Positions 1 through 10,776 of a stretch of DNA of 64,000 nucleotides are shown in pieces. The stretch spans positions 1,302,001-1,366,000 of the forward strand of contig NADL03000740.1 of the NCBI GenBank assembly GCA_002205965.3. The letters are read 5' to 3'. Source of the stretch: Kappaphycus alvarezii. Its lineage: Eukaryota > Rhodophyta > Florideophyceae > Gigartinales > Solieriaceae. Each line of letters starts with the position of its first letter. The stretch's first letter is position 1. A program made the position numbers and the translations under genes. Below the pieces are notes generated by a model. The model did no database searches and had not been told where the DNA came from. It saw only the letters and a program-made list of their open reading frames with translations.

Positions 1-2889
1 AGTCGTTGTCCATCCTACCGGCCCCGACTGTTGCGCCGAAGGGCAAATCCATGACTCGGACCTATCCGCTCTACCGCATACTTGTCCGACTCTGGTTACA
101 CATATTTTTCTGCACTACTCGATTGGATATTCGGTAGTGATAACTTGACTAAGCTTTTATGGAAGGGTTGTTTACAAATTAGTATTTAAGATAGCTATCT
201 CTGCTAGACTAGCCATCCTCTCTCATCAAAACCAATTAATCAACTCATCAACCAAACCTCAACTAATCAACAAATCAACAAGTGTCAGACGTAAATACGT
301 TCTACCCACAAAGGCATCCAAAAAGAGACACCGAAAAATTGAGGTTGAGGATTTAAATTTTTTATGTCGCGATTCTGACATTCAGAAGCCGCGAAACGTT
401 TCCCAATCAAGAGAGATTGAGCAAAAGAAAGTCATAGTAGCTACTTGTGATACGTTAACCGTCTAAGAGCATGAAGGCCGTACTTGTGGTCCCGCAAATC
501 CCCATATTATCTCTGGAAAAGTTACAAACCCGTGACATCCAGAGTTCGAAACATCGGATGATAATGAAAAGATTCAGATAGCCATACAGACATTAACAAG
601 ACTCTGATACGAGGCTGTGCCAATACAACCAAGGCCTGTAGAAATTAGTGACGTTCAAGAACACTCAAAACCATCCAAAAGAAGAAAGAAGTAAATGAAC
701 CATTTTCTGTTAGTATGGAACGCAATTGTATTACCTGCACAGCCCTGTCAGAACTGTTGTGCACTAAAATATTCTACCGACTATAAATCACTACATAAAA
801 GGAAACACCTAGTGATTTTGACCAGCGCATTCACATGAGAGCTACTGTTGCGGTTCATCCATCAACATGTGCGCTAACACAATGCTCGCCAGTACCACAC
901 TTGTCAACTATCTCATGGGCAGCTGTTTTTTGTTCTTCTTATCCACATTACGTACCTTATCATATGCCCATATCCAAATTTGTGGTGCGCCCACATTGTA
1001 TGATGTCATAGAATCCGTGTCCATAACAGAAAGCAAAACCATTTTGATCGGTGTATTCGCATTTACCTCCCCAACCATGGCCCTTTTCCGACATTGCACC
1101 GCAGGTACAGCGCCCAACGTAATCCTACCTGCCCTTTAGATAGTAGACAGCCTTAGTTTGTTCATAGCATCCGTATTACAAAAGCTTTGGCAGGCCTTCA
1201 GCTTCACTTGTGGTACACCGGAGTCATCTATTGCTACAGCATCTCTGCCACGCACAAGTTACAAACAAAGTTGATCGTCTCATTCACATACGACCTCCCA
1301 TTGGCTTCCTCTTTTAAAGCTTATGCGCCAAAACAGTGCCTCCCACCACCTCACCCGCTTTCTCATCACAGGCATGCTTAGGTTCTCTCTGGAATCCAGA
1401 TGTAACCTCCTTTTGGTGGCCCTCTCTCATGGAAGAGGTGCCCTAAATCATCCTTCGCCACAGAACGTCCACCCCATTTGTGATAATAAACTACATTCAC
1501 CAATGAATTCACATTCTCATCCACCTCGGTAGCTCATTTCCGCAGTTGCAGGGCGGATTTAATGCCCAATGCGGCGCAATTCGCCCTTCCGTATCTTGCA
1601 GTTCTAAATTGCTCATTGCATCCACACTACATATCCTTTTGGTAGTCCTCCGCCACAGCTGTGGTGAATCTTCATCATCTAGTGCCACAGTATCTGTGCC
1701 CCGTGCGGGATGCAAAACATTTTTGGTCATTGCAATCACGTATGCACTCCATTTGATCTCCTCTGATAAATTTTCGCGCCAATACAAAGGTAGTGTGAGC
1801 AAAGTTTTCAGGTACTGACAAGACAGACTCAGGCAACACTAGTTCTGGAGAACTCCTGAAAATCAAATGATAAAAAACCAGTTCGCGGTAATCATAGCTC
1901 TTAATTACTTCTCCTCTACAAGGAATTGAAAGGGCATTATTGCCGTGGCAGAAATGGCTGACATCCTCCAGAGCGTTGGAATTGTCGTAAAGTACTGTAA
2001 TTGCTGTACTTTCAGAATACTGTTGACAAGTAAGTAGCAGGCTAATAGCAAGGTAGTACAGTGGATTTGGCCCCGTAACGGAACAGCTGCACCCATTTCT
2101 AACAGCTTCAAAAGTGGCGCCCCAGAGTTCATCGGATAGTTTTTGTCAACCCCGGAATACCCCGAGCTTCTCTCTTAGCTCGGAAATCTGATATCTGGGT
2201 AATTTGTAAGAAAAGCATCGTTTGATAGAGGAGTTAGCGGACGTCTTAATTATTTCTAGAAGATGTGGGGAGACCATACAACAAACAGGACGCGTCAGAT
2301 AGACCACTAGTGAGGGGTGCCGTTGCAAAAAAATGATCTCGTCCTCGAGAAATGCTCCATGGCTCTACAGTATTCGCGACAGCTCTTGCCAGCCCCGTGA
2401 CAACGGAAAACGCTTCCGGGTAGCATCCTCGTAGAGTAGAGATTGGAATGGGGAGGAGCCTAGCCCTCTCGGGCGATGCAGAAATGAAATCTTGGTATGT
2501 CTGACCTGGCGGTATTTAGACTAGTGAGGGGGTTAAATTTTTGCGATCCTGCAGTGGGAGTGGGCTAGTGAGTTGGCGAATGTGACGTCGAAATGGTTTG
2601 AACTACCTGTCACTCCTGCTACGTTGATGTCAAACCTTGTCCCGTGCTATGCTGCAGGTCGAGGCGCTAAGACAGGATGCAGTACGGTATTGTACAGTAC
2701 AGTTTATTAATTTCCTGGGGGAGTAGAGGACGGGTCGAACATTTATCATAACTCACTAAGGAGCCCTCAACTAAAAGACTCGAAACACAGCACACAACAA
2801 TTACTGAAACACTCGCCATTGTCCCAATACAGCATCAAGCAGCAAATGGCATGCATATTCTGTAGAGCTAGAAGCAGGGCTACAGGCAT
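1..2889. other. 5' flank, no assignable gene
   Basis: I recognise no intact gene here. A start-less open frame on the + strand at about 290-463 is lysine/arginine-rich, and its continuation ends in a basic SKRRKK stretch near 690; this could be the remains of a transposon-encoded protein. The A+T-rich stretch at 150-280 carries repeated CAATCAAC-type words resembling the transcribed end of an LTR, but I found no second copy. On the minus strand, 1802-1509 encodes 97 residues containing a DSPQLWRR motif, and related words reappear near 1470-1400 with stops, suggesting a decayed internal repeat. A TACTGTAC-like cluster lies at 2691-2703. Nothing here supports a named function. Confidence 0.4.
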
Positions 2890-3753
2890 ATGATTGCAGC
2901 GACAGCAAGTTTACCACTGGCGACGATGCATAATCCCATTCCTCAATTTTCTACACATTATATGAAGCAGGCTGTGGCAAAGCAATGCAAAATATGGCTA
3001 ACTTCGACGCTTCAGAGTTCAACACTATTTGGGGTTGGGAATCCAATTATGAATGAGCGGTATATTTTCGGGCCAGTTATAAAGAGGAATTACGGAGGAA
3101 AAGATGTGTTATATATTCTTTTGACATTATTACAGTTGAGAGGCCAGTGGAGAAAGCAGCAAGAATTTTCACCTTGAAAGGCGTAATGTTCGACAAAATG
3201 ATGACCATATTTATAGATTGCTCAGTTATCCTCTATTTGAAACAGTTGTAGAACGTAAGTGGTTCTTTTTTCCTTTTTTTAAGACGATACAAAGTTTAAG
3301 TACTACCCTACTGCTATGTACGCTCCTGATGTCACTTTCCACCAAGCGAATATGCAGAGTGGAAATATGCAGGAATAGAAGTTTTATTGTAGCGGTAAGC
3401 ACAAGCTTGACAGGCTAAAGTTGATATTTCTGTGATACCAAACGGACAGGCTCTGAATGGTTCGAAGCACTCCCCTGGGTCTGTGGAGAGTTTAGAAATA
3501 TTTCAGCAGAATAATGACTTCCATACAAGCGTCCCCAAGAAGCCAAGATCCGAGAGAGAAACTGCCGACATTGATCCCCTTTGTAGTGAGTTCTCTAACA
3601 ATTGGGGTGTCTTAATGGATAAATGGTTCGAAGGAGCGATATAAAAGACCAGAGCATTTATTCCGAAAAAGAAGTCGCGTAATGGAACTTTAACTCTTGA
3701 AGACCGCAGACAAAAAAATTCGTCTGATCGTTTTGCCGTGGGAAACTTAGTAG
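2890..3753 (+). pseudogene. DDE transposase relic, interrupted by copia LTR
   Basis: Pieces in several frames line up in the order of a DDE endonuclease of the IS5/Harbinger-like type common in oomycetes and algae. An N-terminal part reads NFDASEFNTIWGWE, then KDVLYILLTLLQLRGQW (about 3100-3150) and FTLKGVMFDKMM (about 3165-3205). A core follows with SGKHKL (about 3390), HSPGS, NNDFH, a region around DKWFEGAI (about 3620-3642) and IPKKKSRNGTLTLEDRR (about 3660-3712). At least three frame changes are needed, so it is inactive. The frame breaks off at 3753, exactly where the copia LTR begins, so the LTR inserted into or beside the end of an older transposase. I rely on general resemblance to this family, recalled rather than searched. 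Confidence 0.6.
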
Positions 3754-4322
3754 TGCAATTGGCACTCACATTGTACTGCTATCTGCAAAGGTGGTTTTGG
3801 TTTTTTTTATCTAATTCTTTGCAAAGGCCATACCTGTGCCATCCGCAGGTACTACCTTGTGCAGTAAGGGCATTCGTGTCGACTGCCGACCATCATTGGT
3901 CTTGGTACTGTATACCCACCCGAGTGGGCCCGAGGCCGTGGATTCCAGACCACTCCTACCCCAACTTATACCTTATACTTTCGCAGGTGAAGGGCACATA
4001 GCGTGCCAAGTGTCGAATTTACTTATCTCTCACTTGGATCTCCAGTACTTGGCTGATATTGACAATACCTACCCCACCGCCGTAGATAACCTTAACCCAG
4101 CTAACTATTATTTAAACCTACCTGGTCACTAGGGACCAGGAATGAACAGCCACTACGGTGTTAGCTCTAAACTTTACTCGTCACTTCCGCCTTTGCAGCA
4201 ACCTTACCAACGGCAACTTTGGCCATAGCTACGTGTATCCGCCCAGGTTCCCTTTTTATTTTCCCTTCTCTACCTTACATTTTGCTATCCTTTCCATTGC
4301 TTTTTTGTGATATTTGCTCACA
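3754..4322 (+). repeat. 5' LTR of copia element A
   Basis: The left boundary is TGCAATTGGCACTCAC and the right end is ...GCTCACA just before a primer-binding site, giving TG...CA ends. The same sequence occurs in reverse orientation at 8400-7862, diverged but recognisable over its whole length (shared blocks include CAACGGCAACTTTGGC and ACTTATCTCT). Length is about 569 bp, normal for an LTR. No same-orientation 3' copy was found downstream. Confidence 0.75.
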
Positions 4323-4324
4323 CT

Positions 4325-4342
4325 TGGCGCCCCGGATTCTGG
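4325..4342 (+). promoter_or_regulatory. Primer-binding site of copia element A
   Basis: Two bases after the LTR comes TGGCGCCCCGGATTC. It starts with the TGG expected to pair with a tRNA 3' CCA and predicts a primer tRNA 3' end GAATCCGGGGCGCCA. The inverted copy has TGCGCCCCGGAATCC at 7852-7838, with the first positions mutated. The identity of the primer tRNA is not determined. Confidence 0.55.
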
Positions 4343-7240
4343 CGTCAATTTAAGAAAAAGAAGTTCGAGGTTTTCGTTGGTGACAACATTCTTATCTCTA
4401 AAAGAGATATTCAGCTCTGCTGACCCATTATTACATCTTCTTTGTCCAATATTTCACCCCTGGTTTCTACCTTTCTATGGACTCGATTCTTATCACATTT
4501 CTAGCATCCGCGGATCACGGTCCGGTCTTATAACGTAGATAAGTATACCGTCCAGCCGTCTAAATAATCACCCTCGCTCTACCACCCCAATTTCTCCTCA
4601 CCGTCGGCAAGGCCGTCGACTAGCTAGTCTAATGCATCGCAGGTTGCTTTCAGAGAAAGAAGGAAAGCGAAAAAAATTTGTTTTTTGGTGTTTGTTTGTT
4701 TTTTCTCATTGTCTGACGGGATTCCGCACCTAGACGAGAATAACTGCGCACCGCGTATTGCACTACATACATATAGTTCCCGTGGGCCTTTCAAGCAGCT
4801 AGACACCATTTCACCCAGCGAAAGTCTGCTCTATGATGTCCAATCTGATCCCGACGATTTAAACATCTTTCAAGCTGCATCGCAGCGTATTCTGGGGCCC
4901 GAGAATTCAGAGTTCGGTGATTACGCCCGTGCTATGCGCCTTCCTGAGATTGACCCTGACATGGGGCTTTACACTAATGAGATCTCTGTCATGGACGTCC
5001 CCTGGGATGATACCACTGCTGCAGATTTCAAGGGCGCTTGTGTAGACTCAGGTGCACAGAAGACATTGATCTGGAAACCTCAGACAGAAGCGTACTGTGC
5101 CTTGCTAAATATGGATTTAATGGACTTTTTGAAGTTTATAAAGTTGACATTTACGATTGGAGAGTCGAAACACAATGGAGTTATCAACATCACAATGAGA
5201 ATCCCGTCTCTAATGACTTATTCCTCTCTTTCAGTGCTGTTTTCTTTTATGTGAATTTCCTGCTACTTCTGTGATTAGACCTCTTGACGAGGGCTCGTCT
5301 TATACTAGACTTTCCGCGGATGAAGAACTACTTTCAAAGAAAGATGGGTGGAAACTGCCACTTGTGCGAAGGAGAGGTCACTGTTACATTTAATGGATCT
5401 TGAATTTTTCTCCACATCCATCGAGTTTAGAAAGTTATATCGCCACTTTCATCACCTACATCCTGTGAAGTTGTACGCAGTCATGCGGAGGGCTGACCAC
5501 AAGTCTACATCGCCAGAATTTCCGGCTGCCCTTGAGCAAATAACTTCGACTTGAGAAGTCTGTCAATGTGAACGTCACAGATTTAGGTATCCCTACCTCA
5601 CGGTGAGTTCACATCCAATCGCACGGTTTGTCTCGATCTGATGAAGCTAAAAATGAATTCCGTCCTGCATGAGGTTGACAGAAACACGAAATTCAGTGCG
5701 GCTTGCTTTTTCAATAGAGAATCAGCCGCAGAAACATGGGGTTCATTCATCGTGTGTGCGTATCAACATAGGCTGGGTTTCCTGACAACTTTGCGGTTGA
5801 CCAAGGAACTCAATACGTTTCACTTGAGTGGAAGTACCTCCTGCTAGCGGCTGGAATTAAAAAACAAGTTTTGGGAGTTTTAAAACCAGAACGCACTAGG
5901 TGTCAGAGAACTTTACCATTCATATCTCCGTAGAGTTGACAACAAGTTCATCGGCGACAACCCAGACATTGAGCGCGAGCTTGCACTACAGTTGTCGGTG
6001 AAGGAGACGAACGATACAGCAGGACCACCCGGTCTTGTTCCAACCCTGCTAGTGTCCCGCGTCCTTCCGCATATACCTATCATGCCGAAGGATCTCCCTG
6101 ATCACAGGATAATAATGAAGGAGTTGAACGAGGCTCGAAAAAGAGATGCTGAGAATCTCTCATAACGCCGAGATAAGTTCGGAATTGCGTGCAAATGTTC
6201 CTGCTGCGACGGAAAGCGTAGACCTACTTAGAGATGATGTCCTTATGTATCGACAGAAGCCTGTCGCCAACTTCTTGGGGCCGTTTATAGCACACTAAGC
6301 GCAAGGAAAATTTGTAACGCTGGACACGGGTGACCGGCTGGCTCACGATCCTGTTGACAGGGTGAAAAATTTCCCGAAAAGGAGTGATCCGGCGTTAGTT
6401 GAAGAGCGCACACGAGTGATCCTTCCCCAAGATAAAGGAATTGCTAACAAGAATCAGATTTCGACTGCCCCATCGGCTGCTGGAAACAGTGTTTTTACGA
6501 GCTCTTTGACATGCTGGCAGATATAGAACGGTCAGAGCGAGAGCGCAATAAATTTTAAGAGGTCCTAGACCGCAAACCGTTTAACATTTCATGTATCGGC
6601 GTGCACATCACCGAGTTTTTGACAGGCATGGACCCACGGTGGAATAACGAAAAACTTCAGGCGGGCAAGCTGAAGCAAATCAACTTCCTGAGAGAGCGAA
6701 AAGTGAATGAGGTTATCCCGAAAGAAGAAGTACCGGAAGGTGCAAACATTTTTGGCGGACATTTTTTCTTGGCGTTGAAGAAAATCTGGACAGATCATGA
6801 AACCGAAAACAATTACTATATCGAGCAAGGATACAACGACAAAGCGCGTGTACCGTATACGGCTTATCTTTATAAGCCGTGCATAATACACGATATCACC
6901 ACTTTACGTAAGTCATCGAATCGTTTGATACTATCTGTTGCTTCAGTCAAATAGTTACGAGTTTTTTCTCATGATGTCAATCGAGCGTCTGTGCAAAGCA
7001 AAGACAAGATGAGCAGGCGCATTTTTGTTTTGCCGAAGCACGAGTGTGGTGAAATACCAGGTAGCGAGGCTGAAGGACACTCGGGTGTCCGAATCTCACT
7101 TTCTTGGAAGCATGGTAGAGCTGTGGTGTTGGCACCTCGGTGAGTTGGGAACTCAGGAATTGTGCTGTTTTGTGTGATGGCGTCAATCGCCTGATGTGGG
7201 TTAGGCTGAACCAACCAAAAAGCCCACCCTTAGCAGGGGA
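4343..7240 (+). pseudogene. Ty1/copia gag-pol relic, element A
   Basis: Polyprotein pieces appear in copia order (protease, integrase, reverse transcriptase). The protease contains the aspartic motif GACVDSGAQKT at about 5035-5065. The integrase zinc finger is visible as RKLYRHFHHLHPVKLYAV (about 5430-5485), followed by the core VLHEVDRNTKFSAACFF (about 5660-5710). Reverse transcriptase begins near 6700 with EEVPEGANIFGGHFFLAL, then HDITTLR, LILSVASVK and SHDVNR/FVLPKHECGE (about 6970-7050). Many stops and frame changes separate these blocks. The catalytic YVDD box, RNase H and 3' LTR are not seen, so the copy is truncated near 7240. It joins, nose to nose, the inverted fragment that ends at 7420. 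Confidence 0.75.
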
Positions 7241-7419
7241 TACATGATAGCTTAATAGAACAACGGGATCTTTTACCCAAGTGAAGGAGCAGAGAACGTC
7301 CACAATCACGACCATGGGGGATATTTCGAAGGCCGGTAGTTGTTTCGTGGTTTTACTCGTAGTTGGCCAAAGTGCCAAGAATAAATAAGTTAGCTAGCTT
7401 AGCTAGCTTAGATCTAAAA

Positions 7420-8400
7420 TTGTAGTGCAAGGCACGATGCGCAGTTCTTCTTGTCTAGGAACGGAACTCCGACAGACATTGAGAGAACCAGCACACACAC
7501 ACCAAGACCCACAGGGTGTTCGCTGTCCCTCTTTCTTTTGAAACACCCTGCAATGCAGTAGCACAGCTCGTCAGTGGCGAGGAGAAGTGGAGCTGGAAGA
7601 GCGAGGGTGATTCCTTGGGCGGCTGGACGGTATACTTGTCCTCCGGGTTGTAAGGCCGGACCGTGGTCCGCGGAATGCTAGAACCTTGATAAGGATCGAT
7701 TCCAAACAACCGTAGACACCAGGCGTGTTATACTGCACAAAGAAGATGTAGTAGTGGGTCAGCAGAGTTGAATATCTCCTTTGGAGATAAGGATGTTGTC
7801 ACCAACGACAACCTTGAAGTTCCTATTTCTGTATAGACGCCGGATTCCGGGGCGCAAAGAGTGGGTAAATATCACAAAAAAACAAATGGGGTATTACAAT
7901 ATTGAATGGAGAAGGGGTAATTAAAAGGGGGACCCAAGCGGATAAACGTGGCTATAGCCAAAGTTGCCGTTGGCGAGGTTTCTGCAAAGGCGGAAGTTGG
8001 GAGTCAAGGTCAGAGCCAACTCCGGGCTGGCTGTTTAATCTGGGTCCCCTAGTGGCCAGGTAGTTATAAATACTAGTTAGCTAGGTTAGAGCTATCTAAA
8101 ATGGCGGGGTGAGTGAGGTTAGGGTCAGCCAAGTAAGGGGGATCCAAGTCAGAGATAAGTGAATTCGACACTTGACCCAATAGGTGCCTTTCACCTGCGA
8201 AAATGTCAGGTCCAGTTTGGGGGCCTAGTGGTCCAGATTGCAAGCCCTCAAGCCCCCTCGGTGGTTATTCAGTAAAAGGAATAGTATTGGCTACAAGCGA
8301 AAAATGCCCTTACTGTGCCTGCTGGTTAGCAGTAAGTCAGATAAAAAAGATCACCAAAATCGACTGTGCATACGGCAGTAGAGTGTGAGTGCCAATTGCA
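7420..8400 (-). mobile_element. Inverted partial copy of copia element A
   Basis: Read on the minus strand from 8400, this repeats the LTR of element A (8400-7862), the primer-binding site and the untranslated/gag start down to about 7425. It matches 3754 to about 4770 of the + copy: shared blocks include TCGTTGGTGACAACAT, GATATTCA, CACGGTCCGG and AAGTATACCGTCCAGCCG. Homology stops after CTTGCACTAC at 7425, next to a short TTAGCTAGC tandem (about 7389-7411). The two copies therefore form an inverted repeat with arms of about 1 kb. Confidence 0.75.
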
Positions 8401-10776
8401 CTACAAAAATATAAAAACAAATAAATAAAATAACTTATAATCCAGTAGCTAGTGGTACGGGAAGCCTTCAGCCGAAATAGTGAGCAGATTTTGCGATGGT
8501 GAGCCACGACAGTCGCGAGCCTTGCCAAGGTGTGGAATCACCATTACAGCGCAATGCACCTTACAGGCTGATAGTGCCAGGTGATTGTATGGAATGTGAT
8601 TTCCTATAACGTGTTCACCTCTCAAGTGGGATGCCATGCCCAATTTCATGACTTCCAAATAATAACCAAAATAAATATCTCTAAGACCATATGGCGACCT
8701 CCGCGCCTGTACGCACTGTTAAGCGTAATGGGATCGATTCCCAAAATTACATTCGAGGCCCCGTGCCATCATAGACAGGGCCCTATAATACAACGAGGAT
8801 TTGAAGACTCTTGGAATTAGCGAGGATGAGTTCCTGGACCTTCTTCTTTCTTCATATGGAACGTGCGATGCTGTCGCGAGACCGTGCCTTATACACTGTC
8901 CTTGTCGCGTCGGGGTACAATCAGCCACGTTAGTCGATATGAGGGGTAGTTGAAAAGGAGGGTGCGGTAATAAAATAAAGTTTACTAGTGAGAGAGAGAG
9001 AGTTGCCCAGAGCGGCGACCTGCGACTTACTAAGGACTCGTCGTTGACGGAAGTTATAACTCACTCGATTGTACCTCTCTTTTTTTCTTGGGAGGGACGG
9101 CGGTGAGTGTATTGTAGCACTTAAATATATAGCACTTTGAAATGTCTGCCCTGGACACCTTACAGTGTCAAGGGCAACGTGCGCGACACTTACACACTAC
9201 AGTAAACATCGCTCCCCGCTGTCGCATAAATCAAAGTGCGACCAGGCTATCCTGGGAAGCTGATTGCTTGTGCAATTGATTGCGCAAATGCCATGCTATC
9301 AATTCCAGGTTGAAGTTTACCTCTTTGTGGTCGATTGGCACCTAATTGCGCAAGTGAGGTAGACCTCTACATCATCCAATCCCAGCAAAATAAACCGGAC
9401 AAAACCAAAAAACACTCCACCAGCTTTCCCGCTTCCTCCTCCGGCTTCTCACCTTCTCTGCCACAGCCAGAATATGCAGCGACCTCATGCCTCGCAAAAA
9501 CGCAGCACCGATTGGGAATAGACGGGGAGGCCTGGTTCGAACGGGTAGCTCGCATAACATGCGGGTGATGCCGTGGGTTCGTGCGTCTTCCCGGGGGTTT
9601 GGTAGAGGCCTCAAACTACGGCCTCTGTCGGCTGGCATTCCAGATGTGGCGGAGGTGGCGCATTGTGGAGGAAGGCCACGAGAATAGCGAGAGCTCAAGA
9701 TTGTCAGAACGGGCCTGTATTGGGGAAAAAATGGCGCAAGTGAAGTGTTTCGAGCACATTCCAGAATGTCAACCCGCTGGATTGGGGCAAAATAGGGCAA
9801 AGGGAGGGTCAGCACCGACCGTGGGCGGAGAGTCGTCTCGGAGGGTGAAAGTAGCGACTATAGGGGTGAAACGTGTGGGCAATCGATTCTATGTGCATGG
9901 GGATGGGCAGGCCGTCGGGGGGCGCACCCTCAAGAAAGGCGTCTGATACGCGGCCGCGGGTGGTGTGCGTGACAAATTGGGTCATTTCCAAGTCGATCCT
10001 TATTCGCTCACAATGCCCAAGCACGGCAGTCGTAGCGTATCCTTCCAGACAGTTGCACTTGGAAACAGCGGAAGAAGGGTGTAACTAGTGCAACAGGGCC
10101 TCCGTGTGACATTCCGTTGCAACGTTACAACCTTCGGGACTCTTCTGGTCACGTGCTTCGGGAGGCGATGCGCTACTGCAAGGAGAATCCTGGAGTAGCT
10201 GTGGTGACTGCCGGTCCTGGCGGGAGGAAGGCGACCGAAGATTTATCCCGATATCATATACGGAACGCATCAGGACCATTTTGCACCATGCAGGAGCTGG
10301 ATTGTGGGCTAGCTGGCGTTGTGAATGGAGTTTGGTTACTGCGTGGGGCGGACGCTGCCGCGACGGTCCGCGTGTCGCTTACCGTCAAACTGTGCACTTC
10401 GCCCTTGAAGCAAGTGGCACCAATTGTGCTGTGGTTAGGGTCTTTGGCTCGGTGTGCGGCGCCCGAAGGATAGGAGCGTTGTCCACAATCATCTTGAGGG
10501 TCCGCGTTCGAGATTGTTGCCGGTTATAGCACGGGGTTTGGTTGGTCCGGTTGGTGGGTCGTGACCGCGTGGTCGATCATGTAGTGGTTCTTGATGCGTG
10601 TCATAGCATTATCTATGACCCGGCGGAGCAGTATGCCGGTAGGGAAATGCTGCGAGTCTTCAGGCTTGTGCCGGCCAGAAGGTGTCCACATTGCCGAAAT
10701 CTTAGAGATAACACGACGTAAATCGTGACCTGCCTCGTAGCCGAGGGGACTTCAAGTATAGCATCGCCGCGTATGA
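8401..10776. other. Non-coding or unassigned stretch
   Basis: No recognisable gene. A short GA microsatellite lies at about 8989-9001. Opposed overlapping ORFs at 9372-9815 (-) and 9581-9946 (+) have no motif I recognise, and at most one can be real. The region 10085-10530 has open frames on + without a recognisable domain. Sequence from 10776 down to about 10100 lies immediately after the pol stop of copia element B (minus strand) and should contain its 3' LTR, but I could not find a matching 5' partner. Confidence 0.4.

Noticed and set aside
9372-9946. Two overlapping ORFs of 147 (-) and 121 (+) codons
   Set aside because: No motif, no conserved-looking pattern, mutually exclusive and in transposon-rich DNA; not called as genes.
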